Positions 37,260-49,199 of a DNA stretch of 64,000 nucleotides are shown here, one piece after another; position 1 is the stretch's first letter; each line of letters starts with the position of its first letter. The notes beneath the pieces are model-generated. The model worked only from the letters and a program-made list of their open reading frames with translations, did not search any database and was not told the DNA's origin. This DNA is from Helopsaltes ochotensis (taxonomy: Eukaryota; Chordata; Aves; Passeriformes; Locustellidae). Location of the stretch: positions 63,241-127,240 of the forward strand of contig VXBM01000341.1 in assembly GCA_013400155.1 (NCBI GenBank). The letters are read 5' to 3'. The position numbers and the translations under genes are program-made.

Positions 37260-37276
37260 AAAAAAAAAAAAAAAAA
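37260..37276. repeat. A17 tract at the edge of the assembly gap
   Basis: Seventeen A directly before the run of N. Its true length is unknown because the gap begins inside or just after it; homopolymer dropout is a likely cause of the gap. Confidence 0.9.
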
Positions 37277-37381
37277 NNNNNNNNNNNNNNNNNNNNNNNN
37301 NNNNNNNNNNNNNNNNNNNNNNNNNNNNNNNNNNNNNNNNNNNNNNNNNNNNNNNNNNNNNNNNNNNNNNNNNNNNNNNNN
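37277..37381. other. assembly gap (105 N)
   Basis: One hundred and five unresolved bases. Frames crossing it are meaningless. Confidence 1.
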
Positions 37382-37384
37382 TAC

Positions 37385-40300
37385 ATGAATTGGTTGATTT
37401 AAGAAAGAGAAAAGAAAGGAATTTAACATGGTTACCTGGACTTGCCTTGGCTGGTATTTTGAAGAGTGTAAAGCTATGGAAATCAGATCTACTGTGTGGA
37501 AACACCATTTCTGGACACAAAGCCAGGCTTTGTGAGTTTACAGCTAGATTCTTCCAAGACCCTATTCAGCAAAGTCCTGTAGTCATAGCCTGCTAGTTCC
37601 ACAGATGGGGGAAAATGGTGACGTGGAAGAGATCTCCCACATGGCCAGCCTCCCTCCAAGGCCCTAATGGCACACTGCCTCTTGCTGCAGATACAGATAT
37701 CTTTGTATCACCTTCTGCTATCAAAAGTGAGAGCTTGAGATTGGGAGAGAAAAAAGGAACAAGTACACAAGGAATACAAATGCAAACAGCCAAAAACAAA
37801 ACAAAAATCTGGCTGGGAAAATTCTTTGGAGGGAAAATGCTTCTCCTGAGAAGCCTTTGAAACACAAGAAAAATCATAGCTTAGCCCAGAAAGTTCCTTT
37901 CCATCCTTAGACCACTCTGTTTGCTCCTATTTCCACTTTAGGTGCAATTTCTGTTTTGACAGTTCCTTAAGATCAACTTGAATGGAAAGAGATTTGACTT
38001 GATGATCTGACAAAATTATGCAAGGAAATCCTAATTTAACAACCAATCTCTTGAATCACATTTCCTTACCCCCAGTAGAATCTAATTGTGATAACCTAAT
38101 ACGAACTGCCTCCTCTCTGCTCCTTTGCACATGCCTAATGCAGTCACTGTTCTGCTGAGCCTCATGTTCACCCCTGACCAGTCTGCTCCCTCCACTCCCT
38201 CCTGCACCGATTCAACACAGGGTGTCTGATTTACTCCCCTCCTACTCCCAGCCTTCTTCTTTGCTGGATTCTCAGCAGCCAAAAGGATCATTTCCCTGTG
38301 GTGTCTGTGCAGACACCACCTCTAATCCTTCTTTTCTGTTATGTCCCCTTCCTCTTTGAGTGTAATCTTTCTGAGTTTCCATTATTTCTTCAACCCAAAG
38401 ACCAGTTTCATTTGCCTTTGAATTACTCTCCACCAATTCACAACTGAAGAGCCTTTTCTGACATGGCCTGGACATCCCAGAGATGCTACCACAGCCCCTC
38501 CTGACTCACCTAAGCACTGACATGTACCTTTTTTTCCATACTGATACCCAGACTATCATTCTGTGCCAGCTTAACTCATCTTTCCTTCCCTTGTTCCCAC
38601 AAGGAAGAATTAATTAAATAAACAGACAAAACTAGAAACTTGGCAATCTCTTGTTCACTGCAGACTTTGCCTCCTTGGCTTCCAATTTTTCCAAATTGTC
38701 CAAAATTAATCAGGTACAGACTACTTTTCTATTCCACACTCATATCAGAGGTGCTTACTTGCTAAACAGCACTTCAAGATCTCTTCTTTAAAACACCACA
38801 CTTCGTTCCTGCGTGAAGCACACAGCCCCCATTCCCTGGCAGAGACACGGCCTGAACACCTACCCCGGAGGAAGATGAAAAACGAGATGGCTGTTTCCTA
38901 GCTGCGCATACTTGAGAAAGAAATATGTATTCTCTTCCCTCCCTTTTGCCTTGCTGAGCATGTTGCAGTTGTGATGACATGTTGGAGGTGATTAGGCACT
39001 CAGTTTCGATGACACACATAACTTATCCATGTGGCCAATAAAACCTCCACACGACACCTCCCCATCCACCTCTATAGATCCTCTTGATTCCTACCCCAGG
39101 CTTTAACACTCAGGAAAGTTATTTATGCCTAAGTGAATTAGCTTGCTAAGAATTTCTTAAGTGGAGTGCAGTGAGCCAGCAGTTTTTTTCCACAAATGAG
39201 AAAATAAGTAAAGGGCTCTCAGAGATCAGTGTTGCTGAAAACTAATTGGCACGGCTAATTTTGGCCTGACAAGTACACAAGGATTCTCTACATTTCCCAG
39301 ACAGGCCAAGCTTATCGGTTCACACTTGTTAGTGCAAAAATCTCTTTTCCTATCTTTGTTTCTGCCACTTCTCTTATCCTGTCCCTCTCCGGCAGTAAGT
39401 GCACTGGCTGGGACTTGAGTAGCCATTTTTGCAAACGCTCTTATTCCATTACAGAGAGATATTCACATGTACACACAAATGACAGTAGACTTCAGTGTAG
39501 TGCTTATCACAGAGAGAGGACAAGACAGCCTAGTGTACCTACTGCATTTCATGCTGCCTTATACAACGTGATCTCTTTTTCAGCAGCTTCCCTTCTTGAA
39601 GAGACAGGCAACATTTCAACTGAATCCTTAAAAAAAAAATTCTGCATGCAAAGGACAGAGAGAGGAAGGGAGAAAAGTTATCCATTATGATGGATTAACT
39701 GCAAAGGTAGCACTTGCAATTTCCTCTCACTTTTGAGCCCCTGGGTCATGGACTTGGGGTTGGATTGTCCCGTCTTTCAAGTTTGGGGTTGTTAGGTGGC
39801 CTGACCATGGGCGGAGCACACAAACCTGCTGACAAAGTTCTTTCCTTTCCAAAGCATGGAAAAAGAAACCAAAGAAACAAAACCCGGCCCTAATTTAACG
39901 GGATTGAGATTTGCAGATGGGAAGTGTTTTACTGAGTCTTACAACTCCAGGGAGACTGGATTTTTGCTGAATCACACAGCAATGGTCAAAGGGACTCTGC
40001 TGGACATAGGCTAAATTTGATGTTGATCCAGCTATTGCAAAACACTGCTTGCACTCTCAGGGGAAGTACAGAACTAGTAGAAGGCTAGAGATGGAGAGCC
40101 CTGCTGGGAGGAGAGCTCTCCTAGGTACATAGGGATATTAGAACCACAGGCAGCACATGCAGGATCTCCATGGGATGTGGAAGCTTGTGTTACGATTCCC
40201 TGGACCTCCTGAGACGTAGGAGAGATTGTCTAAACCTCCACAAGTGAAGGAAAACCACAGCGGCAGTATATGTGACATTTTTCTTTCGAATTCAAATCAT

Positions 40301-43300
40301 TCTATGGCCCATTTTTCCACTGAGTGAGTCAAAAGTGCTAACCACAGCTCCCATAGGAAAGCAGAAGTCAAGCATTGGGCAAAGCGCGTTTTTGAAACTG
40401 ATTTTAGCATTTGCTTGATCCAAAGCAATAATTTGAAGTCAAGTAGAGGCATTTTTCTTTTTAAGTAATGAATGTTTAACACTGAAACAACTTATGGAGA
40501 TGACTGCTGTCCCATCAATACTCCATTCTTTCCCATTTTTCACACCCAGGGCAATGCCAGCAGTTGTCCTTTACTGCAGACTTTGAAGCTTGATAAAGGA
40601 ATGCAATAAGGTCTAGGTGGCATGCAGACTGATTCTGTTTCTATATAAACACCCTATCAGTGCAATATGGAAAGTTGTAACATCTTTGATGCTCTCAGTT
40701 TTGGGGGTACAAAGAAACATTGACAAAAGAGAAAGTAAGGTTCACTCCATGTAACAGAAAAATTCACTCTACAAGCCCAAGGAAGAGGAGGAAGAATTAC
40801 TGGCCTGCTTAATAAGCTGCTGAGATGCCCAGAGGATGTGAAACTTCTCTAAGTTCAGGACTCCAGTTCAGAGTATTTCACACTTCACAATTCCCTGGCA
40901 GGCCAGCCTGTTTGCACAGACCATGGCTGCTGGGATTCAACATCTCACATTAGGCCATTTGGAATTTATTTAACACGTGTCCCACAGAACGCAAGACTTC
41001 CTTCAGAGGAATAGGCAAATCACTTGTAAGTGTGCATTTACAAGATCAGAAGTCATGAAAACCATGCTCACTGCTTGTCGACTTATTTAGGGGAAATTGT
41101 GTAATCAACTTAACACAGCAGTTATCCTTTACCTAGGAGGTCAAGCTCATTGTTCCTGTATGTCAGCACACTTGGCTATTAATCACTCAGGAGGAAATAC
41201 ATCATTTTTATTTAAATTAAGCTATACAAAGTGGGGTCAAGCCTGAATTCAGATATCTTCTCTCTCTTCCAGAGAAGCTGGAAAAGTCAGAGTTTCCCTA
41301 GTTAAATCCCCATCTTTTGGAGAAAAAAAAAATAAAAAAAAGAAAAACAAAAAGAAGAAAAAAGAAAGGAATTTGAGTGAAGGTTGCTATAAACTACTTA
41401 TCTCCTCATCACAAGCTGTTAAGGAGACAGGTAGCTAAGCCATTCAACACCCTTTCTTTCATCTGTTCCTATGTTTTCCTCAAACAGTTAGGATCCCACA
41501 CTGAATTTTTGCCACTGGCGTTTTCTCCTTCTACTTTCTGCATTTCATCTCCTGTGCAATTCATGGCAACTCATGAAATGAAGCAAAGAGAAAAAGTGAT
41601 TGAGGGTCACTTTATGACTAGACATGATGTTCTCCCTCATCCAAAGCCAGCAGACAGCACTTCTGGAAGACAATGTGAAAACACTGTCATCCCAGTGTGG
41701 TGCCTGGAAACACACTGTGTCCTTCGTACTCTGAGTCCTGCTCATCCTAAAAGCCCCTCTGGATAGTGATCCAGCCCATTAAATGAAAAGTACTTAAATT
41801 CTAGAAAGACATGATTGCATTTTCCCCCTACCTGTCCTTCCAAAACCTCCTATCAAGTTATTGAAACTTTTTTTAATAATTATGCCAGAAAGCTGACAAT
41901 AGCTCAGATCCCCTCTCCCCGCCATGGGCTTTACCTGCCATGAATGATGTTATGTCACTGCTGGGACTGTTTCAGATTCTGCCACTTTGGGATACCTCTC
42001 CTGTGCATTAAATTGCATCTGGTTACACTACTCCAGAAATGCATCCTGCCAGGTCAAGGGTTTTTCTTCCCTGGGAATTAATTATGAAGTTCATCTCCAA
42101 CATGTATGGCTACTTCTTATTTGCTGCCTACATGCTTTTCACTTTCCTGTTTTTAAGCGGGTTGGAAATGCTAACAAAAGAGGTAATCCGCCTTTGTGGG
42201 TATTCCCATAATTAGCAACACGCACATCTGGATAGAGTTTCAATAGTCCACTGTTACTCAAACAATTTGTAATCACACAGACTGTGTAGTGAACCAGCAG
42301 ACCGGAGCATATAGCTTTTCATTACTACGTGGTATACAGTACCCATAATACACAAATAAACTCAAAACCTGCAGCAGCAACAATGACACATTCTGTGTGG
42401 CCTTATTCACCAAACAGCTCTCTAAGAAGTCTTTATCGAAAAATGCAACACATCCACTAATTATTCGGGCTTGTAAGTGGGTAGGAAATGTAGGAAAATC
42501 TTGCTGCATCTGTTCAGCATTCTAAAAAGCCAAGTCCAACAGCATTTACAGGATTTAAAAAATAAAGACTATAAAAACCAAGAGCTCAGAGCTTAGTTAT
42601 GTGGGTGCACGGTACCATGAGTAGTCAATTTTACAGGATCTGTAACAATACACACCAGCATAGCCAAAGGCAGGATCAAGCCCTTAAAATTTTATATTGT
42701 GATTCGTGCTCAAAGATTTGTTTCAGTGTAGATGCCATGACTCATATTCTCCATTCCCCCGGTGCTTCATCCCCTCCTTCCCCACAACCCATGCTAACTT
42801 TTTATTAAAATGCTCTCAATGCAGATTCGCTTGTTTAAGCCTGGTATTTATGGATTTCATCCTGCAACCTGTACTCACAGGAGCTACTTACACAAGTCTG
42901 GAAATGTTTACTGCAGACAGAAGAGATGTCTATTCCTGCTCCTTGGCTGAAGCCTTTTCCTTTTAATGGCAGACTGTCCAGATTTCCTCAGCACAGGACT
43001 GACTAGGAAACATCTCCCCTTGTTGGCCCCTACACAGCTCTACAAGCATCATATCTGAGCCCACACTGTATCACAGGGCAGTGCTGAACCATTTCTAAGT
43101 GGTGTTTCACAGGTTTCAAGACATCTCTACTAGCTGTTGACTACAAGACTTTATATTAAAGAAATTAATATCAGAAGAATATATGATTCACTTAATCAGT
43201 ACTGGTTTATGGGGAAACAGCACAGGACTGTAGAAAATTCCAGTCTGAAATTTCTCCAAGTCAAGGTTTGTTAAAGGAGAGTACAAATCAGTGAAATGTT

Positions 43301-46200
43301 TATTCAGAGAAAGCAACTGCCAAGTGGATGAGTACAACATAATGATGGTTAGCCTGGCACTGTGAGTCTGGAGCTCTCCTGTGGCTCTTGCTCATATTCT
43401 ATCTGAATCAAGGACATAATTTTTAATCTTTATATCCTTTTGCTTGTCCATCTGCGTAATACAGAATGATACAACAGACACTGCAGGGTTACCCCTCTCC
43501 CCAAAAACCTGCTTTGCATCCTCTGCATCTTACCTGAACAATTCTGAGTTTGGAAATGTTTATTTATTGCAGAAGGAGTTTGGGTCCATACTTCTTGTGG
43601 AGCCTCTTGGGGCCTTTGGTGACAAGACCAAAATAGAGATAGCATTGAGCTTTCCATCATGGCCTACTGCTCTGGGACAAAGGATATTTCAGAGAAATAA
43701 GAAAAGTATTCCTCCCTCTGCACTTCTCCAGATTCTGTGAAATGCTTTTTGAATGATGTTATGTACATCAAGGATTGTTAAACTGGGTTTTAGTAATTAC
43801 TCATACCGATTTATCAAAACTTGTGTATTTACATGTTCCTGTTAAATAACAATTCTTCAGTCACAAAAGCTGATATTCACCAAAACCTGGTGTCTGCACA
43901 TGGCACACGTTCTGGCAACACAAATCCACATGACAATTACCTGGATGTTTTGACTAGTTCCTAGTGTTACAGATCCAGGTGGCATTGACAATAGATGTTT
44001 TCCAGGCAATCCCACACTTTTTTCAACCAAATGTAAGCAAAGAATTTTTTCTCATATGTGACAACACATTCTTATTTCTCAAAGGTATTGTACAGCTACA
44101 TTAATGCATGAGAAATGTGTTGAGGTGATGAGTTGAAAAACACAATGGAGGTGCCAATCAAGACTTAGAATACTGACAAACACTGAAGAAATTCAGACCT
44201 CGATACAAAAGCTGAAGCTCAAGGCCCATGTGAAATAAAAGAAAATAAGAATTATGTGACATAACAAGGGTTATCTTTGATTAAAAAATTACACTTTTTC
44301 TCATATGAAATCTGAGTTGCTTCATTTTTCAAAAGTAAAGTTACAATAAGCAACAAAATCTCTTGCACAAACTGCAGAGTAAGTTAATTTTGAATATATC
44401 TAAACAATATATCAGCGAAGTATTCCTTTCAGCTTCCTGGAGACTTGTATATTGCCAATTTATAATTAGTTGCAGATTTTCAATTACTTTCTAGCTAACA
44501 AAACAGTTTCATTTGCATTGTTTACTTGCCACTTAACTCAAATTGTACCCAAATTGGTTATTTTAAAATGTGACACAGATTTTCAGGGCCAAAGCAAATT
44601 CTATATATTTTAATGTAACAAGCATCTGTATTTCAGTCTTCAGTGATAAAAGTGTACAGGATTTGGCCAAAACTCAATCAACTCCATCACAATCTCAAAA
44701 TGCCTCCTGTGCAATTTGTCAAAAGCAGATTTCTTGGCAACAACACATAAAACTACAGCAACATATAATGAAGAACATAATCTCGGAAAATACGCAAAGT
44801 TTGTTTTGTGTACTAATTGAAACTGGGAAACCACTGCAGGCAAATTTAAATTCAACAGAAGATCAAAGAAATTAACCATCAAAATATCATTCTGCTACTG
44901 TGCTTAAATATAGTCCACTGCATTGAGTGTCATTCCTGATAGCCCCACTCATCAGGAGCATATTAAATTCAAGGTGAAGAAATCTGGGGGTAGAGTGACT
45001 AAGTGGAGGGATTTTATTTGGTGTTATTCAGTACCAGGCAGACCTCAGCTAACTCTGTTACATGATACTCTTTATGATAATGCACCCTGCTACGAGATTT
45101 AAGAACTGGCTGTCTGCAGCAATACCCTGTGCCAAGAAATTCCTGTTGCCAAGGGAGAAAAGTGTTCTCCACTCCTTCTCCTGCCACACAGACACTAAAT
45201 GCAGGTGATTTTTGACTTCCAGAATAGCAAGTGCAAGCATCTGACCAGCCTTTGTTGTAGTCCTCATTCTGTAATTGGTCATCCCTCTCCTCCCCATATA
45301 AAACACTCACAGATTTTAATTTTTTCTTATCCAGGATGTCCCACTCAGCATCTCTAATTGTTCTGAATATTTGTCCATTTCTGCTAGATGCTGGGTGAGG
45401 ACACCTGTTATTGGGGCCAGACAGTCTTTTGAAGATAAGGACACACCCAGCACGGAGCAGACTTTTCCATCTTGTTCTGCATCCAGAGGTGTCCTCACGG
45501 ACCTGACTGGGACAGACCGGTGTCACTTTCCTGAGGAGTTATGACAGATTCAGGGCTAACAAGTTTGGCCTAAATGTATGCACATTTCTGTGACACATAT
45601 TTTACCTTTTCTGTGAAAAATCTTATTCAAAATTTTATTATCTGAATGAGTCTAGGTTTGCAGAGCTGTTCTACAATTTCGCCTTCTCCTCCCCAGCCCT
45701 ACCCGAGGCTGGAGCTGCCTTGGCCATGGAGTGCCTTGATACCAGCCCCAGCAGAGATCACAGCTCCACCACGGCAGGGGCTGATTGCAGTAAATGGGCA
45801 GATATGCCCTGTTGAAAGGATGGACAAAACTTCCCTGGACATTTTAGACAGAAATTTGATTTTGTTTTTGGATTGGGGCTGGTGTGTTTCATGAATTGCA
45901 CTGGTTTAGATTAGATGGTACAGAAAGCACGTCATGTTTTTTTCAGTGGAGAAGCATCTTTTGGGGCAAGTGTTATTGCTATAGTTCCCTCTATTTTCCT
46001 GTTTCTTCTCCTTTTGAATGCAGCATGACAGCACTAGAGCAGTCTCTATAACACAGATACTTCATACTAACCTACAGTATTTCCTAGGGAATACTACTTA
46101 ATCATATTCTATGCACAAGAGCAATTTAATAAAATATATATGTTAAAAAACCTAAGTCTACCATTCCTAGCCCCACCCCTGAACAGCCATTATTGTCTCC
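37385..46200. other. intronic DNA without recognised gene
   Basis: Mixed AT-rich sequence. Positions 37559-37595 (ccctattcagcaaagtcctg) resemble one arm of a palindromic repeat but no partner was found. 38090-38600 is pyrimidine-rich. 41320-41370 is an A-rich run with scattered G. The open frame at 45014-45526 is listed separately. No exon or RNA gene recognised. Confidence 0.4.
45014..45526 (-). other. long open frame, 170 codons, not supported as a gene
   Basis: One of the two longest open frames in the window (the other is 187 codons at 4546-5109). From its first Met it runs to a TAA at the left end. The other minus frames over the same DNA are also open for 60-82 codons, which points to composition and not selection. 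The translation has no signal peptide, membrane span, repeat or motif that I recognise. It could be a decayed retroelement piece or chance. Listed so that it is not rediscovered as a gene without further evidence. Confidence 0.15.
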
Positions 46201-46204
46201 TTCC

Positions 46205-46615
46205 AGCAGCAAGAAATGGGCATTTAATCTTACTTTCAACTTTCAGTCTTTAAATCAGTTTTAAATCCATGACAAGACTTTACATCCTACCCTATTGTTA
46301 GCAAGATTCCTTAATTGCCTCCTTTAAAAGACTTTATCCAACCCTTTTGAAAGTTTAAATAAATTATATCCACTGGTTCTCCTTTATCCATTATTTGTTA
46401 ACTATTTCAAAGAAATCTGAGAGGCTATAGAAATCGTGCTGATTTGTCCCCATCATATTATCCTCATCTAGGTCCTTTATAACTTGATCTTTAATCATTC
46501 CCTCAACCATATTTCTTTACAGTGAGGCACCTCCCAGGTTTATAATTTCAGGGATTGCCCATAACACCTTTTTAAAAGGAGGTTAACAATGTTGATCACC
46601 CTCTGATAAAACTTT
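46205..46615 (-). mobile_element. LINE reverse-transcriptase fragment, decayed (CR1/L2/L3 type)
   Basis: On the minus strand, 46510-46457 reads MVEGMIKDQVIKDLDEDN, matching the RT segment that follows NYRPVSLTS in CR1/L2-type LINEs (pattern V-E-K-I-I-K-D-Q-I-x-x-H-L-D-E-N). 46391-46344 reads MDKGEPVDIIYLNFQK, the region of the first catalytic Asp (usual form DIIYLDFQKAFD). Here that Asp is replaced by Asn and the AFD that follows is lost. SLSDFFEIVNK just before it, in another frame, matches the usual LTNLLEFFEGVNK. Stops and frame changes separate the blocks, so it is an inactive fossil. The clade (L3 versus L2 versus CR1) is not settled. Confidence 0.75.
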
Positions 46616-46619
46616 TTTT

Positions 46620-46811
46620 CTTTTTAAATAAGGTGCTGTCACCATTTGTCAGTTGCTCTATTACCAGCCATGGTTGTCTCCATTTATGGCCTCTAGGCTT
46701 GATGACTGCATCTAGATACATTTAAAGACAAATTCGGCAAATCTGAAAAATCCGCAACTGGTACAGACACCACCAGCCCACCTTAGCAGCTGCAGTTGTG
46801 TGGAGCACATC
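46620..46811. other. short unique stretch between LINE fossil and minisatellite
   Basis: No feature recognised. Confidence 0.4.
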
Positions 46812-46880
46812 TGGGACACCCCCAGGGGACATCCCCAGGGGACACCCCCAGGGGACATCCCCAGGGGACACCCCCAGGGC
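46812..46880. repeat. 13-bp minisatellite, five units, each containing a kB-type site
   Basis: Five head-to-tail units alternate ggggacatcccca and ggggacaccccca (the first begins tggg). Every unit contains GGGACATCCC or GGGACACCCC, and both satisfy the NF-kB consensus GGGRNNYYCC on each strand. The units are near-palindromic (gggga ... tcccc), so hairpins are also possible. Three units equal 39 bases, so the array stays open when translated, giving a 13-residue Gly/Val/Pro/Trp/Cys period on the minus strand; that is not a real protein. Binding is inference from sequence only. Confidence 0.8.
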
Positions 46881-46884
46881 ACTC

Positions 46885-49045
46885 TGCTCTCACCACTGGC
46901 TCTCCATGGAGCTGAGAGCAGGTAACGTCTCCATCCTGGCATTCAATGGACCCACACTGGAGGAGACAACCTGAACTCCTACACCCTTCCCTGAGGATCT
47001 GCTCCAGGATCAGCCAGCAACGAAGGTGAGCCTTGCAAAATTCAGAAGACAGTTGTCTCGGAGGCTGGTGCAAGAGTAAGACTAACTTTTGCAAGAGAGG
47101 AAAATAACAGTGATACTGTATCACATTCCCAAAAAACAGCCAAATTTTTTTTCTTCAGGTTTAATTAATAATAAAAACAGGCATATCCAGATCTTTGTCA
47201 GAGAGTCAGTGGGGCAGATAAATAAGGAAGCAAGATGTGTATTTCCTTAAATTTTAAAATGCATAAGGCATGCAGATGCTATTTTGACATGAGAGTGAAA
47301 CCTAAAAACCTAGAGAGCTATTCCTCTTGAGTTTCTTCCAAATTCGTATCATTGCCATACAGATCCAATTATCTATTACAAATTAATTCTTCTAGTCCTT
47401 CCAGCACATTTTTTATCCCTTTGTCTCTGTCAAAACGCTGCTGTCACTACTTGCAAAGAAAACCAATGGAGGAGGTATTTCCCCATTGCCTAGTGATGCA
47501 AACAAATAATCTAGCTTTTCTACACTCTCCTGCTCATCAAGCTGAACTGGGTTTGACAACTGGAATGTATTAATTAAACCCTTGCACATTTAAGGGGAAA
47601 AGAGTCACTCTGCCAAATAAAATGGGACAATAATGAGGACAGCATTGGAGCATCTCCACTGAAAGCTTGCCACATTTCTCGACATGTATTCATTCACCCA
47701 CTCATCCTTCCCCCTCCCCCAGGATCACCAGTTTGGAATGAAGTTCAGAAACAAGGATAACAGCAAGAAGCAGATGAGAGAAGCGGGCACAGTGAGTATT
47801 TTTTTTTTTGATTTCCCTTATTAATGACAGGAAGAATTGGCTCTTTTTAAAAGGGTTGTGCATTATTTCCTCCCACTATTCTTATGAAGCAAAAGCGTAA
47901 GACTGAGGTCCATGCAGCACCATGCAAACACACAGAATCAAGGCATTTACCATCACACATGGGATCTCAACAACCCTCTTCGGGGTTTTACAAACTACTT
48001 CCACTACAGAGTGCCCCTTGCTTTGGTAGAGTAGGATGCAGCTGGGGAAACACTGCTTGAAGGCTCAGTATCTACAACAAATGGATCTTGGGGCATGGCA
48101 GGAGGAGACAGAATACCCCAAACTCCCTTTCCTCCTTTCAGGACTATGCAAGGCAGGCAAGCCCAGCTGCAGGTGGTCACCAGGAGAGATTTGTGCTGTT
48201 GTCTGGTGGCCATAAGGAAAAAGCCCTGTCACCACATCCTCTAAAAGCACTGCACGGCAGCGTTCTCCAAGGATAGCCTGGAAGACAGAGCAAGGCACCA
48301 AACCCTTGGAAAAAGCTAATTGCTTGAGAGAGTGTAAACTTCATAAGTAGGCCATACAGATCACATCTTTACCACCAACACGTTGAACCATTTATAAGGA
48401 AGTTTTGTAATTCTGCATAATTAAGTCTTTTAATAATGTAGATTTGAAGACTACAGAGCCACTGCACTTAAGGTTGATGCTATTTTAATTACATGGAAAA
48501 GACATAATTTGGGAAGAAATCTTGCAGTTTATTACATTTACTTCTGTCAAATAACTTATAATTGTGTGCCAAGGTGCCTGAGAAAAGTATTGTGGGTTTT
48601 TTGCCATTTTTAAACATCTTATGCCACTCGAAAAGGATTACTTCCTTTGTAAGTTGCTGCTTCAACTGAAAGGTAGCAATTAATTAAGCCATTTACATAA
48701 AACTGTCTTGGATCAGCTACCTACAAAGATAAAGGCTGAAATCTACCTTCTAATTGAACAAATAAAGTTTTAAAAATAAATATACGTAGGTAATTATCTG
48801 TAATAATACAAATTAGGAAATTTAGCTGATAAAATGAATATGTCAGAAATTAAGACTAAATTCTTATCATCCAAATTGAATAGGAATGGTCTATCCAAAA
48901 CCCATTCTTCTAATTTATCTTTCATTTATTGTCACTTTACACATCTTTGTATCATTTGATGTCTTGCCATATCACATGATGCAAATGGAGAGGAGGTGAA
49001 AAGTGTCTCTATATCAAGGGATGTGTTTATTCTGATCAGGGTTTG
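46885..49045. other. intronic DNA without recognised gene
   Basis: AT-rich; short frames only; no transposon assigned with confidence. Confidence 0.4.
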
Positions 49046-49048
49046 GAA

Positions 49049-49195
49049 TTTTTTTTTGTGGGGCTTTTTTGGGGGGTTTTTTTGGGGGTTTTTTGGGTTT
49101 TTTGGGGTTTTTTTTTGTTTTTTGTTTTTTGTTTTTTTTTGTTTTGTTTTGTTTTGTTTTTTTGGGGGGATTTTTTTTGGTTTTGTGTTTTTTTG
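49049..49195 (+). repeat. T/G low-complexity tract with G-quadruplex motif
   Basis: About 147 bases, almost only T and G. Runs of 4, 6, 5, 3 and 4 G at 49060-49107 are separated by 6-7 base T-rich loops, which satisfies the G3+ N1-7 quadruplex pattern on the plus strand (the intron's template strand, if VTI1A is transcribed from the minus strand). A (GTTTT)n stretch follows at about 49136-49160, then a further G6 run. Long Phe/Gly/Trp and Lys/Pro frames over it are artefacts. It may be a mutated poly(T) tract or partly a sequencing product. Confidence 0.85.
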
Positions 49196-49199
49196 GATA

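Noticed and set aside
46712..47124. Minus-strand frames with a 13-residue Gly/Val/Pro/Trp/Cys repeat
   Set aside because: Produced by the 13-bp minisatellite, whose period times three keeps the frame open.
49049..49195. Interstitial telomeric repeat
   Set aside because: No TTAGGG units; the pattern is irregular T-runs and G-runs.
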